Under the pieces are notes generated by a model. That model made no database searches. It saw only the letters and a program-made list of their open reading frames with translations, and was not told the DNA's origin. Source: Streptomyces chattanoogensis (GTDB lineage: Bacteria > Actinomycetota > Actinomycetes > Streptomycetales > Streptomycetaceae). Taken from it: DNA of 64,000 bases. This document shows positions 34,699 through 42,743 of the stretch, one piece after another. The number at the start of each line of letters is the position of its first letter. Position 1 is the stretch's first letter. Location of the stretch: positions 24,134 to 88,133 of the forward strand of contig NZ_LGKG01000146.1 in assembly GCF_001294335.1 (NCBI RefSeq). Direction: 5' to 3'. A program made the position numbers and the translations under genes.

Positions 34699-35059
34699 CG
34701 AAGCCACGGCGGTGCACCGGCGACACCTGCCCGGAGCGGGCGTCCAGCTGTACGACCATGAGCCGCACCACCGCGACGACATCAGGGTCGTCGACGAGGT
34801 ACACGACCCGGCGGCCCTCCCGACGGGAGCGCACCAGACCGGCGAGCTTCAGCTTCGAGAGATGCTGGCTCACGGCCGGCAGCGCGCCGCCGACCCGTTC
34901 CGCGAGCCCGGTCACATCGCACTCGCCCTGCGCCAGCGCCCAGACGATGTGCAGCCGTGGCGGGGAGGCGAGCAGCCCGAACATGGCGGCCGCCTCGCCC
35001 AGCACCTCGGCGGACGGGTCCACCATGCCGCCGTCGTCTTCTGCGCTGCCCATCGCCAC
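34691..35059 (-). CDS. ArsR/SmtB-family regulator
   Basis: About 122 residues from the GTG at 35059, which has GGAG seven bases upstream; ATGs at 35053 and 35092 are alternatives. Winged helix: MFGLLASPPRLHIVWALAQGECDVTGLAERVGGALPAVSQHLSKLKLAGLVRSRREGRRVVYLV. The ELCVCDL-type metal box is replaced by GECDVTGL with one cysteine, as in NmtR/CmtR-like or nonclassical members, and a C-terminal His (VSPVHRRGF) could add a ligand. It likely controls the P-type ATPase with which it overlaps by about eight bases. Confidence 0.88.
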   Translation of the reverse strand: MAMGSAEDDGGMVDPSAEVLGEAAAMFGLLASPPRLHIVWALAQGECDVTGLAERVGGALPAVSQHLSKLKLAGLVRSRREGRRVVYLVDDPDVVAVVRLMVVQLDARSGQVSPVHRRGFGA

Positions 35060-35204
35060 TGCCGATCTCCGTCCCCCTGGGACGTCGTCCACGTCCCCGA
35101 AGCGCCCAGTCTAGGTGGGGCGTGCCGCGCCGTTCGGACGGTTGTCCATGCGGGGGCCGCGGAGACCTCACGTACTTCGCCAGGTCCTGGTGCCGACCGC
35201 CGGA

Positions 35205-35567
35205 TCAGCGTGGATCGACGATCTCCGCCGCGAAGACCGTCCCCAGCGGTTCGGGACCGATGTACTGCTGGCAGTTGCACGGCCGGGGCTCGTAGTGCAG
35301 CGGTTTGCGCTCGGCGTCCCAGGCGGTCGGCGCTTCGACCACCTCATGGCACCGGCCGGCCTTGTCATGCTTGGCAAGGTGGTGAGTGCAGCCGCAGACC
35401 GGCTCGGGCGGCCGGTTCGCCGCGTCCAGCGCGAGCTGACGCCGCTCGGTGGCCTTGAGCAGCTCCAGTTTGCGCTTGTGCCGGGTCTTCAACGCGCTCC
35501 GGACGTTCTCGCCTATCCAGCCCCCGCCGATCATTACGGCGGGTACCACCATCCACAGCCACCACAT
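35205..35567 (-). CDS. Small membrane-anchored protein with Cys/His-rich domain
   Basis: A 120-residue protein: an N-terminal membrane helix (MWWLWMVVPAVMIGGGWIG), a basic coiled segment (VRSALKTRHKRKLELLKATERRQ) and a C-terminal domain with CGCTHHLAKHD, GRCHEV and PCNCQQYIGPE. The set of cysteines and histidines fits a small zinc site. I have seen this layout in actinobacterial hypothetical proteins but know no function. It is alone, between the arsR promoter and a broken methyltransferase gene. Confidence 0.75.
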   Translation of the reverse strand: MWWLWMVVPAVMIGGGWIGENVRSALKTRHKRKLELLKATERRQLALDAANRPPEPVCGCTHHLAKHDKAGRCHEVVEAPTAWDAERKPLHYEPRPCNCQQYIGPEPLGTVFAAEIVDPR

Positions 35568-35716
35568 GCCACGCCTCCCCCATCTTGGTCAATGGCACAT
35601 TTTATCGGTTATCGGTGAGCGGATCCGCCGCCGCATCCCGAAGAAATGATCCACCCTCAAGCGCGCGAGCACTCACAGTATTCACATTGCCACTACACGC
35701 CACCTTGCCCACGGCC

Positions 35717-36122
35717 TCATCTTCGCGGGCGGGAAAGCGATGTTGATGACGTGACGTCCAGCCACCGGCGCGGTGCGATGCCCTGCCCTTCGCACAGCCG
35801 GACCCGTCCTCGGTAACAGGCGGTCATCTGGCGGAAGTTGAAGTCCCCGAGCGACTCACCGTAGCCGTCGTAGAAGTCCCGGTAGGAGAAGTCCAGGCCC
35901 GCGGGCGTCAGCCGGGGATTCTGGAAGATGTGCCCGCAGCCCCGACACTCGTCGAGGACGAAGCGGCCCGGCTTCCCCTGGAACCGGTCGCCGGTGCGCA
36001 GCAGGACCCTCAGCCCGACCGATCCGCACCACGGACAGTCCTCGCGCCTCGGCTCCAGGAACCGCTCCCCCCCCGGCGGCGATCTCGCCCGCGTACCAGG
36101 CCCGCGAACCGGTCGTAGGCAC
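35717..36122 (-). pseudogene. Truncated, frameshifted class I SAM methyltransferase with zinc-ribbon N-terminus
   Basis: The intact part reads CPWCGSVGLRVLLRT, then GRFVLDECRGCGHIFQNPRLT and FSYRDFYDGYG, the N-terminal zinc ribbon of a known actinobacterial methyltransferase type. Two defects are visible. First, the start (PTTGSRAWYAGEIAAG from a GTG at 36122) is in a different frame from the rest; the switch coincides with a run of eight C at 36067-36074. Second, the chain stops right after RRWLDV, exactly where the SAM-binding GxGxG should begin, and ends in unrelated residues. So the catalytic domain is absent. The first defect could be a sequencing error; the second cannot be. Confidence 0.75.
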
Positions 36123-36233
36123 ATCCCCCGTACCGAAAAGCCTCCGCTCGGAACCCGCCAGACGGCTACAGCCAAGCGCCCGGCCCGGCCGTGCAACAGC
36201 CCCCGCCGCAAGGGTGGTCCTGCGCCAGGCCAC

Positions 36234-37184
36234 TCAATGCCGCTTGCCCCCGTGCTGGGAATGGTCTGTCGGCGGTTCGGGCAGCCAGTCATGCGCCGGG
36301 TTGTACTCCAGCCATCGGCTGTGCCCTGCTTCCGTGGCGCAGGCGGCGGTGAGGCTGTGCAGCCCGGGGTGTCCGTTTCCGGTGCGCCACAGCAGCGACC
36401 AGGCGTACAGCGGTGTGGGATCGACCAGCGGGACGGAGCGCAGCCCGGGGACCTCCGGCAGGGGCACATCCGCGGGCAGCAGGGAGAAGCGGGTCGGGTC
36501 GTCCGCCACCTCGGTGAGGAAGTGGGCGAGCCCCAGATTGACGCCCGCGGCACTCTTCCGGATGTCGAATCGCTCGGCGAACTGGTGGAGGAAGTCGAGC
36601 CGGTCCAGCGCACCGGGTGACCACAGCACGCTGCCGCGCAGCTGGTCCGGCCGCAGTGCCGGCTCGGCGGCGAGCGGGTGGTCCGCGCTCAGGACGGCGT
36701 CCACCGGTTCGAGGCGGACGAGACGGTGTGCCAGCCCTGCGTGCAGCGGGGGGTGGACCCGGCCGAAGGCGGCGTCGATGTCGCCGTGCATCAGTGCGTC
36801 CGTCACCGACGGCAGGTCGCGCCCGTGGCCCAGCACCAACTCCCCGGCCCGTCCGGCGACCTGGGCCAGCGTCCGCATCGGCTCGTAGAGGTGCCCCCAG
36901 ACATCTACGCGCAGCGGACGGTCCTTCCCGACCGCGGCCGCCACGGCGGCGTCGGCGGCGGCCACGGTGTGCCGGGCCGGCGGGAGAAAGCGCTGTCCGG
37001 CATCGGTGAGGTGTACGCCGGTGCCGCTGCGCCGGAACAGCTCGGTGCCGAGCAGGGTTTCCAGCCGCGCGATTCTCTTGGACAGCGCCTGCTGGGAGAT
37101 GGAGAGCGTCCCGGCCGCCCGCCCGAAGTGCAGTTCCTCGGCGGCGCGAACGAAGGCGCGTACCTGCGCCACGTCGAGATCCAT
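36234..37184 (-). CDS. LysR-family transcriptional regulator
   Basis: A 316-residue LysR regulator from the ATG at 37184. The N-terminal winged helix (MDLDVAQVRAFVRAAEELHFGRAAGTLSISQQALSKRIARLETLLG) is followed by a periplasmic-binding-like effector domain starting LRVDVWGHLYEP. It is divergent, with 89 bases between, from an oxidoreductase/hydrolase pair which it likely controls. The promoter gap contains ACCGAACGTTGTCGG and related TTGT-N-ACAA elements that could serve as the LysR box. Open frame upstream of 37184 is ignored. Confidence 0.93.
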   Translation of the reverse strand: MDLDVAQVRAFVRAAEELHFGRAAGTLSISQQALSKRIARLETLLGTELFRRSGTGVHLTDAGQRFLPPARHTVAAADAAVAAAVGKDRPLRVDVWGHLYEPMRTLAQVAGRAGELVLGHGRDLPSVTDALMHGDIDAAFGRVHPPLHAGLAHRLVRLEPVDAVLSADHPLAAEPALRPDQLRGSVLWSPGALDRLDFLHQFAERFDIRKSAAGVNLGLAHFLTEVADDPTRFSLLPADVPLPEVPGLRSVPLVDPTPLYAWSLLWRTGNGHPGLHSLTAACATEAGHSRWLEYNPAHDWLPEPPTDHSQHGGKRH

Positions 37185-37273
37185 GCCTCCCACCATAGGC
37201 GACAACCGAACGTTGTCGGCCGTGCTCGTTCGTTGTTGGATCGCGGGGCGGCCGCGGAGGTTGCATTCTCCGC

Positions 37274-38194
37274 ATGCAAAGACTGATTCCCACGGGGGAA
37301 GCGGCGCGTCCCGTCGCCTTCGCCGAGGTCCCCCAGCCCGTCCCGGAGCCCGATGAGGCACTGATCAAGGTCGAGGCGTTCGCGCCGAACCGGGGCGAGA
37401 CGTTCCTCCTCGAACACCCCCGGCCGGGGCACCTGCCCGGCAAGGACATCTCCGGGCTCGTCGTACAGGCCGCGGCCGACGGCTCGGGCCCCGGCGTCGG
37501 CACCCGCGTGGTCGGGCATCCGGCGCAGGGCGGCTGGGCCGAGTACGCCGCCGTGCCCACGCACTCTCTCGCGGCGCTCCCGGACAGCATCGACAGCGTA
37601 CGGGCGGCAGCCCTGCCCCTGGCCGGGATCACCGCCCTCCGGCTGCTGCGTACGGCCGGTTCCCTGGCCGGCCGACGGGTGCTGCTGACCGGCGCCTCGG
37701 GCGGCGTCGGCCATTACGTCACCGAGCTTGCCGTCGGGGCCGGAGCCGAGCTGACCGCGGTGACGGCCACGCCGGTGCGCGGCGAGCGGCTCGCGGAACT
37801 GGGCGCGCAGGTGGTGCACGACGTCGCGGCGGCTCAAGGGCCGTTCGACATCGTGCTGGAGTCCACGGGCGGGTCGGGTCTGCCGACCGCTCTTCTCAAG
37901 ATGCGCCCGGGCGGCACACTCGTCTGGTTCGGCCAGGCGAGCCGCACCCCGGTGACCCTCGACTTCTTCCAGCTGCTGGGCGGGCCCGAGCGCGTCACGA
38001 TCCGGCACTTCCACTACGCCGGCGCCCCGTACGGATCCGATCTCGCGGCACTGGTACGCCTCGTGGAACAGGGGCGACTGCACCCGGAGATCGGCCGGAT
38101 CGCCAACTGGGCCGAGACCGCCGACACACTGGTCGACCTGCAAGAGCGCCGGATACGCGGCAAGGCCGTCCTGCTGACGGGAGAGGGACGATGA
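37274..38194 (+). CDS. Quinone oxidoreductase-like medium-chain dehydrogenase
   Basis: A 306-residue zinc-free MDR enzyme: N-terminal GroES-like domain (EVPQPVPEPDEALIKVEAFAPNRGE, GKDISGLVV), nucleotide-binding GASGGVGHYV at about 142, and a substrate-side FHYAGAPYGSDL near the end. Zinc ligands of alcohol dehydrogenases are absent. Likely an NADPH-dependent quinone or enone reductase. It overlaps the alpha/beta-hydrolase gene by four bases (ATGA) and is divergent from LysR. Confidence 0.88.
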   Translation: MQRLIPTGEAARPVAFAEVPQPVPEPDEALIKVEAFAPNRGETFLLEHPRPGHLPGKDISGLVVQAAADGSGPGVGTRVVGHPAQGGWAEYAAVPTHSLAALPDSIDSVRAAALPLAGITALRLLRTAGSLAGRRVLLTGASGGVGHYVTELAVGAGAELTAVTATPVRGERLAELGAQVVHDVAAAQGPFDIVLESTGGSGLPTALLKMRPGGTLVWFGQASRTPVTLDFFQLLGGPERVTIRHFHYAGAPYGSDLAALVRLVEQGRLHPEIGRIANWAETADTLVDLQERRIRGKAVLLTGEGR

Positions 38195-39180
38195 GCGCTG
38201 CCGAGTTCGCCGCGACCCAGTGGACACGTGCCACCGGTGCGGGCGTCGACCCCCACGAGTACCGGCGGGTCACCGACGGCCTCGCCTCCGTCGACGACTG
38301 GGGACCGTCCTTCGTGAGCACCGGACGGGCGTACCTGGACCGCGCGGAAGGCGCGGGTTCGTCCGTCTCGGCGGGTGAGCATCTCCTGATGGCGGCCCGG
38401 TGGTTCCACCTCGCCACGCTCGCGCCGTACGCGGAGGCCGGCCGTGCGGCCGCCGAGGCGGACCACGCCCTGGGCAGCGCGCTCACCGTGCTGGAGCCCG
38501 GAGCGCGGCGCGTGAGCGGCGAGGGATTCACCGGCTGGCTGCGCGGCCCCGCCGACGCTCCCGCCACCGTGGTCGTCGTCCCCGGCCTGGACTCGGCCAA
38601 GGAGGAGTTTCTCGATCTGGTGTCCGCGCTGCTGGCCAGAGGGCTGGCGGTGTTCGCGATGGACGGCCCCGGGCAGGGCGTGCTCGCGGCCACGACGTCC
38701 CTCCAGCCGGACTACGAGCGGGTCGTGGGCCGGGTCGTCGACGCCCTGGGCGTCGCCCGCATCGGGCTCGTCGGCCTCAGTCTGGGCGGCTATTTCGCGG
38801 CCCGGACCGCGGCGCTGGAGCCGCGCGTGGCGGCGGTCGCCACCGTCAGCGGCCCCTTCCGCCTCGACTGGGAGCAACTGCCCCCGCCCGTACGGGACAT
38901 CATGGCCCGGCGCACCGGAGGAGCCGACGCCGCCCGCGAGTTCGCCCGCCATGTGGACCTTGCCGCCCTGGCGCCTCGTATCACGGCCCCGCTGCTGGTC
39001 GTGGACGGTGGCCAGGACGTCATTCCCGGCGTGACGAACGGCGAGCCGCTGGCCCGTCTGGCGCCGCTCGGCAGCTACCTGTCCGTCCCCCACGGGGACC
39101 ACCTCCTGGGCAATGCGCGGTCCGACTGGCTGCCCCAGCTCAGCGATCACCTGTGGCACGCGTTGGGGAACGGCGCATAG
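38191..39180 (+). CDS. Alpha/beta-hydrolase, FrsA/dienelactone-hydrolase-like
   Basis: A 329-residue enzyme with a helical N-terminal cap (residues 1-110) and an alpha/beta-hydrolase core: VVVVPGLDSAKEEFLD at the first strand, nucleophile elbow GLSLGGYFA (serine near 193), acid in VVDGGQDVIPG and histidine in VPHGDHLLGN. Resembles the acyl-hydrolase FrsA/2,6-dihydropseudooxynicotine hydrolase group with the N-terminal helical cap. Coupled to the oxidoreductase gene upstream; under the LysR regulator by context. A strong hairpin terminator follows its stop. Confidence 0.9.
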   Translation: MSAAEFAATQWTRATGAGVDPHEYRRVTDGLASVDDWGPSFVSTGRAYLDRAEGAGSSVSAGEHLLMAARWFHLATLAPYAEAGRAAAEADHALGSALTVLEPGARRVSGEGFTGWLRGPADAPATVVVVPGLDSAKEEFLDLVSALLARGLAVFAMDGPGQGVLAATTSLQPDYERVVGRVVDALGVARIGLVGLSLGGYFAARTAALEPRVAAVATVSGPFRLDWEQLPPPVRDIMARRTGGADAAREFARHVDLAALAPRITAPLLVVDGGQDVIPGVTNGEPLARLAPLGSYLSVPHGDHLLGNARSDWLPQLSDHLWHALGNGA

Positions 39181-39188
39181 GCCCCGGT

Positions 39189-39221
39189 GCAGGTGCGGTG
39201 CCGGTCCGGCACCGCACCTGC
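39189..39221. terminator. Bidirectional hairpin terminator with a 16-base-pair perfect stem
   Basis: Arms 39189-39204 and 39206-39221 are perfect reverse complements around a single central T, so the real loop would be three to five bases. It lies between the convergent hydrolase and serine-hydrolase genes, nine bases after the first stop codon. Confidence 0.88.
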
Positions 39222-39255
39222 GGCTGCGCTCATCACCGGCAGGGTCCTTGGTGGT

Positions 39256-40260
39256 TCAGCGGGCGCTCTCGCGGGTCTCGAAGGCGGAGTCGAGGACGGC
39301 CATGACGTAGGGGCGTTCGGAGGCCGTGCCGGTGGGGTTGAGGGAGTAGGCCACGCGGCGTTCGAGGTCGCGGGTGGCGAAGACGCCGTTGGTCCAGCCG
39401 GGCAGGGAGCCGGTTTTGCCCCAGACGGTGACGCCGTTGTCGAGTGTGATGCGCATCAGGCCGCGGGCGCTGAAGCAGCTCTTTTTGTTGATGCAGTTGG
39501 TGTTGGTGGGCGCGTTGTCCACGTTGGGCACGGTGAAGGCGAGCTTCTGCTGGGCGGGCGGGAGGAGGCGGCCGCGGAACAGGGCGGTCATGAACCGGTC
39601 GAGATCCGCGGCGGTGGAGATCATTCCGCCCTCGGCCCATGCCCAGGGGCTCTGCTCGGTCACCTCGTCCGTACCGACGTACACGCGCGCGTGCGGTGCG
39701 GGGAGGGACATGTCGTCCGGCGAGGGGAGGCTGGTGTGCTGCAGACCAAGCGGCCGGATGATACGGCGGGTGAGTTCCTCCGTGAAGGTTCGGTCGGTCA
39801 CCTTCTCGACCAGCAGGCCGAGGACGAAGGTGTTGACGCCGTTGTACTGCTGGACACGGGCCTTGGCGTGCTGGGGTGGCTGCCCCACCCCCTTGCTCTT
39901 GGCGGCTGCGAAGGCCTTGCGCACCACGTCCCGCGGCGAGATGCCCTTGCGCCACCACCCGGGCCCGTCGGCGGGCCCGGGTATGCCGGCCGGGGCGGGC
40001 AGGCCGCTGGTGTGGTCCAGGAGCTGGCGCACCGTGACGGTGCCGTATGCGGCGGGGATGAGATCGGGCAGGCAGCGGCGGACGGGCGCGTCGAGGGCGA
40101 TGCGGTGCTCGGCGGCCAGCTGGAGCACGACGGTGCTGGTGAAGATCTTCGTCACGCTGCCGATGCGGAAGTGGGCATCGCGGGACACCGCCCCCGCAGT
40201 GCCGGTCCACGGCATCGCCGGGCCGTCCCCCGCCACTCTGACCAGCGCGCCCGCGACCAC
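39256..40260 (-). CDS. Beta-lactamase-fold serine hydrolase
   Basis: About 334 residues of a penicillin-binding-protein/class C beta-lactamase-like fold. SxxK is SVTK at 35-38 and the KTG box is present late (WGKTGSLPGW). The middle YxN box is unusual: QQYNGVN gives Y-N-G rather than Y-S-N. No signal peptide is seen. In-frame homologous-looking residues (GRLPDP) continue upstream of the GTG at 40260 without a good start, so the annotated 5' end is uncertain and the N-terminus may have been altered. Expected activity is esterase or D-aminopeptidase-like. Downstream of, and on the same strand as, the tetR/SMR genes. Confidence 0.8.
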   Translation of the reverse strand: MVAGALVRVAGDGPAMPWTGTAGAVSRDAHFRIGSVTKIFTSTVVLQLAAEHRIALDAPVRRCLPDLIPAAYGTVTVRQLLDHTSGLPAPAGIPGPADGPGWWRKGISPRDVVRKAFAAAKSKGVGQPPQHAKARVQQYNGVNTFVLGLLVEKVTDRTFTEELTRRIIRPLGLQHTSLPSPDDMSLPAPHARVYVGTDEVTEQSPWAWAEGGMISTAADLDRFMTALFRGRLLPPAQQKLAFTVPNVDNAPTNTNCINKKSCFSARGLMRITLDNGVTVWGKTGSLPGWTNGVFATRDLERRVAYSLNPTGTASERPYVMAVLDSAFETRESAR

Positions 40261-40330
40261 GGGATCGGGCAGACGGCCCCTGAAAGCCCCCTGGCAGCCG
40301 CCGACATGCCCGGGCCGCCCTCCCTCGGGT

Positions 40331-40870
40331 TCAGCCCAGCACCCCGGCGAGCCCGGCCCGTACCCCGGCGGATTCGAAGGGCCGGCCGGTGAGCAGATGC
40401 TGGAGCAGCAGCCCGTCGATGAACGCCACCACGGCCCGCGCGGTCTGCTCGTCGCCGATCCGCCGGCCGAGCAGCCGCACCATCTCGTTCAGACACTCCT
40501 CGGCGATCGGCCGCACCGCCTCGCGCCGCAGCGCCGCCAGGTACAGCTCGTACTCCAGCTCCACCCGTGAGCGGTCCCCGGCCAGCGTCTGCCCGACCAG
40601 CTCGGCCACCTGATCCGCGAGCGGCACCGCGGGATCGAGACCGTCCACCCAGCGCGCGAAGTCGGCCAGACATTCCCCGTTGGCTTGCCGAAGCGCCGCG
40701 ACCAGCAGGTCGTCCAGGGTCGCGAAGTGGTACGTCGTCGACCCCAGCGGCACCTCCGCGGCGGCGGCCACGGCACGGTGGCTGAGCCCCGCGATCCCTC
40801 GCTCACCGACCACCGCGATCGCCGCATCGATGATCCGCTGCCGCCGGTCCGGGTCGTACCGCCGGGCCAT
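40331..40870 (-). CDS. TetR-family regulator of the SMR efflux gene
   Basis: A 179-residue regulator from the ATG at 40870, whose first base overlaps the SMR stop. Helix-turn-helix at about residues 20-55 (GIAGLSHRAVAAAAEVPLGSTTYHFATLDDLL). The rest is helical, with VELEYELYLAALRREAVRPI in the ligand domain. The SMR-TetR order in one transcript, with an inverted repeat at the promoter, resembles QacR-type control of small multidrug pumps. Confidence 0.92.
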   Translation of the reverse strand: MARRYDPDRRQRIIDAAIAVVGERGIAGLSHRAVAAAAEVPLGSTTYHFATLDDLLVAALRQANGECLADFARWVDGLDPAVPLADQVAELVGQTLAGDRSRVELEYELYLAALRREAVRPIAEECLNEMVRLLGRRIGDEQTARAVVAFIDGLLLQHLLTGRPFESAGVRAGLAGVLG

Positions 40871-41190
40871 CAGTGCGCCCCGTCCAGATTCAGCACCACA
40901 ACCCCGGCGATCACCAGCAACACCCCCAGGATCTTCGCCGTGCTGGCGCTCTCCCCCAGGAACACGATCCCGATCGCCGCGATCACGGCCGTCCCGGCCC
41001 CGGACCAGATCGCATAGGCGGTCCCCACGCTCATCGACTTCAGCGTCTGCGCCAGCAGCGCAAAGGCCAGCAGATACCCGGCCGCGGTACCCAGCGACGG
41101 CCACAGCCTGCTGAAGCCCTCGCTGTATTTCATCGCGGTGGTGGCCAGAATCTCGGAGAGTATCGCGGCTGCCAGCGTCACATAGGCCAT
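40870..41190 (-). CDS. Small multidrug resistance (SMR/EmrE-QacE type) efflux protein
   Basis: A 106-residue four-helix membrane protein from the ATG at 41190: MAYVTLAAAILSEILATTAMKYSEGFSRLWPSLG contains the essential membrane-embedded glutamate (E13). Later helices YLLAFALLAQTLKSMSVGTAYAIWSGAGTA and IGIVFLGESAS match the SMR signature. It exports cationic antiseptics or dyes as a dimer using the proton gradient. Leading gene of a two-gene transcript with tetR. Confidence 0.94.
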   Translation of the reverse strand: MAYVTLAAAILSEILATTAMKYSEGFSRLWPSLGTAAGYLLAFALLAQTLKSMSVGTAYAIWSGAGTAVIAAIGIVFLGESASTAKILGVLLVIAGVVVLNLDGAH

Positions 41191-41227
41191 GCGTACGAGC
41201 GTACACAACGTTGCGTACGGGCGTACA
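41191..41227. promoter_or_regulatory. SMR/TetR operator: palindrome plus direct repeats
   Basis: Positions 41200-41219 read CGTAC-x-CAACGTTG-x-GTACG, a 20-base palindrome with one mismatched pair. Two near-identical 15-base copies of GCGTACGRGCGTACA (41191-41205 and 41213-41227) overlap it. It begins right at the start codon of the SMR gene, ideal for a TetR repressor of the SMR-tetR transcript. Confidence 0.75.
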
Positions 41228-41333
41228 TAACGCCGGTCGGCCGCCGGCCTCACGGGCTCTGGGGGCGACTGTGCGAGCAGGGCATACAACGGCGGGGCCA
41301 CCGGTAGGAGGTGGCCCCGCCGCGGGGTGCCGG

Positions 41334-41640
41334 TCAGGCCCAGCTGGGGTTGCCGGCCTCCTCCTTCACGGTGACATCGATCCGGTTGAAGAAGTTCGGC
41401 GTGGCAATCATGAGGACGATGGCGGACAGCTGCTGCTCGTCGTAGTGGGCGGCGGCCGCGTCCCAGATCTCGTCCGGCACTCCGTCCCCGGACCGGTCGG
41501 CGAGCCGGGTGACGGCCTCGGTGAGTGCCAGCGCGGCGCGTTCGGCATCGCTGAAGAACGGCGCCTCCCGCCAGGCCGCCACCACAGCGAGCCGCTCCTC
41601 GGTCTCGCCGGGCCGTATGTCATCAGGTGCCCATGCGCGT
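41334..41640 (-). pseudogene. Carboxymuconolactone decarboxylase/AhpD-like gene lacking its N-terminal half
   Basis: The reading GETEERLAVVAAWREAPFFSD, then AERAALALTEAVTRLAD and HYDEQQLSAIVLMIA, matches the C-terminal half of an AhpD-like carboxymuconolactone decarboxylase protein (normally about 150 residues). The N-terminal half with the C-x2-C redox pair and the preceding INGC segment is missing: upstream residues become unrelated and a stop appears in frame. The longest translatable piece is 83 residues (41334-41585). It lies head to head with an ECF41 sigma-factor gene, the classic partner of such proteins. Confidence 0.78.
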
Positions 41641-41648
41641 CACATCGG

Positions 41649-41676
41649 CACGGTTTCGCGAGTCATTGCTCTGACA
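41649..41676 (-). promoter_or_regulatory. Candidate ECF41 promoter left in front of the truncated AhpD-like gene
   Basis: On the minus strand TGTCAGA (41676-41670) is followed after 17 bases by CGTG (41652-41649). ECF41 targets are remembered as TGTCACA, about 16 bases, CGTC. The site is directly upstream of the truncated carboxymuconolactone decarboxylase gene and divergent from the sigma-factor gene. Two mismatches and one extra base make it tentative. Confidence 0.35.
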
Positions 41677-41700
41677 CCTGGCGATGGAGGAACGTGACCG

Positions 41701-42579
41701 ATGAACGCGCATGAATTTCTGGCTGCACGCTTCGAGGAGCACCGGACCCATCTGCGGGCGGTGGCGTACCGGATGCTCGGCTCCCTGAGCGACGCGGACG
41801 ACGCCGTCCAGGAGGCCTGGATGCGCATCAGCCGAACCGACACCAGCGGCGTCGAGAACCTGGGCGGCTGGCTGACGACCGTCGTCGGCCGGATCAGCCT
41901 GAACATGCTGCGCTCACGCACCCAGCGGCGCGAGGAGCCGCTGGATGCGCGCGTACCCGACCCGATCATCAGCAGCCCGGAAGGTCTCGACCCCGAGCAC
42001 GAGGTGATGCTGGCAGACTCCGTCGGCCTCGCGCTGCTCGTGGTCCTGGACACCCTGTCCCCGGCCGAGCGGCTCGCCTTCGTCCTGCACGATCTGTTCT
42101 CCGTGCCCTTCGACGAGATAGCCCCCATCGTCGGACGCACCCCCGCCGCCGCCCGTCAGCTCGCCAGCCGCGCCCGCCGCCGGGTGCAAGGCACGACGTC
42201 GGCGCCCGACGCCGATCCGGCCACCCAGCGCGAAGTCGTCGACGCCTTCCTCACTGCCGCGCGGGGCGGAGACCTGGAGGCGCTCCTCGCGGTCCTCGAC
42301 CCGGACGTCGTGGTGCGCTCCGACGGCGGCTCGCTGCGCCCGAGCGGCGTGGTGCGCGGCGCCCCGGCCGTGGCCGAAGGCGCGATCACCTTCGCCCGGC
42401 TCGCCGAGTTCACCCGGCCCGCGCTCGTCAACGGAGCCGCGGGAGCCGTCGCGGTGTCGCACGGCCGCCCGGTGTCGGTCGCCGCGTTCACCGTCACACG
42501 CGGAAAGGTCGTCGCCCTCGACATCCTCACCGACCCCGAACGCCTCGCCCGGCTCGACCTGACGGTCCTCGATGACTGA
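41701..42579 (+). CDS. ECF41-family sigma factor, second copy
   Basis: A 292-residue ECF41-like sigma factor with SnoaL-type C-terminal domain: region 2 (YRMLGSLSDADDAVQEAWMR), region 4 (LSPAERLAFVLHDLFSVPFDEIA) and a C-terminal part from about 175. The two regulatory signatures are degenerate compared with the copy at 4089: DGGS at 208-211 instead of DGGGK, and DPERL at 278-282 instead of NPDKL. GGAGG at 41686 precedes the ATG. The usual partner gene on its left is truncated, so its main target may be gone. Confidence 0.9.
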   Translation: MNAHEFLAARFEEHRTHLRAVAYRMLGSLSDADDAVQEAWMRISRTDTSGVENLGGWLTTVVGRISLNMLRSRTQRREEPLDARVPDPIISSPEGLDPEHEVMLADSVGLALLVVLDTLSPAERLAFVLHDLFSVPFDEIAPIVGRTPAAARQLASRARRRVQGTTSAPDADPATQREVVDAFLTAARGGDLEALLAVLDPDVVVRSDGGSLRPSGVVRGAPAVAEGAITFARLAEFTRPALVNGAAGAVAVSHGRPVSVAAFTVTRGKVVALDILTDPERLARLDLTVLDD

Positions 42580-42743
42580 CCAGCCGACCCGCGTACCGTT
42601 CGGGGAGGCTCCGGCCAACCACCCGCAGATCAGAGCACCCAGACCGCGCCCACCCTTCGCGAAGTCACACGCCTTGCGCCCGGGGTGCCGTGAGGAGTTG
42701 GGCCGCGGAGGATCCCGGGTGGGCCGGCCGCTCACGTCGGCGG

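Noticed and set aside
32044..34761. 905-codon plus-strand frame opposite the P-type ATPase
   Set aside because: Antisense to DKTGT, TGES and GDGVND motifs of the real gene; the sequence is Gly/Glu/Arg repeats without a domain.
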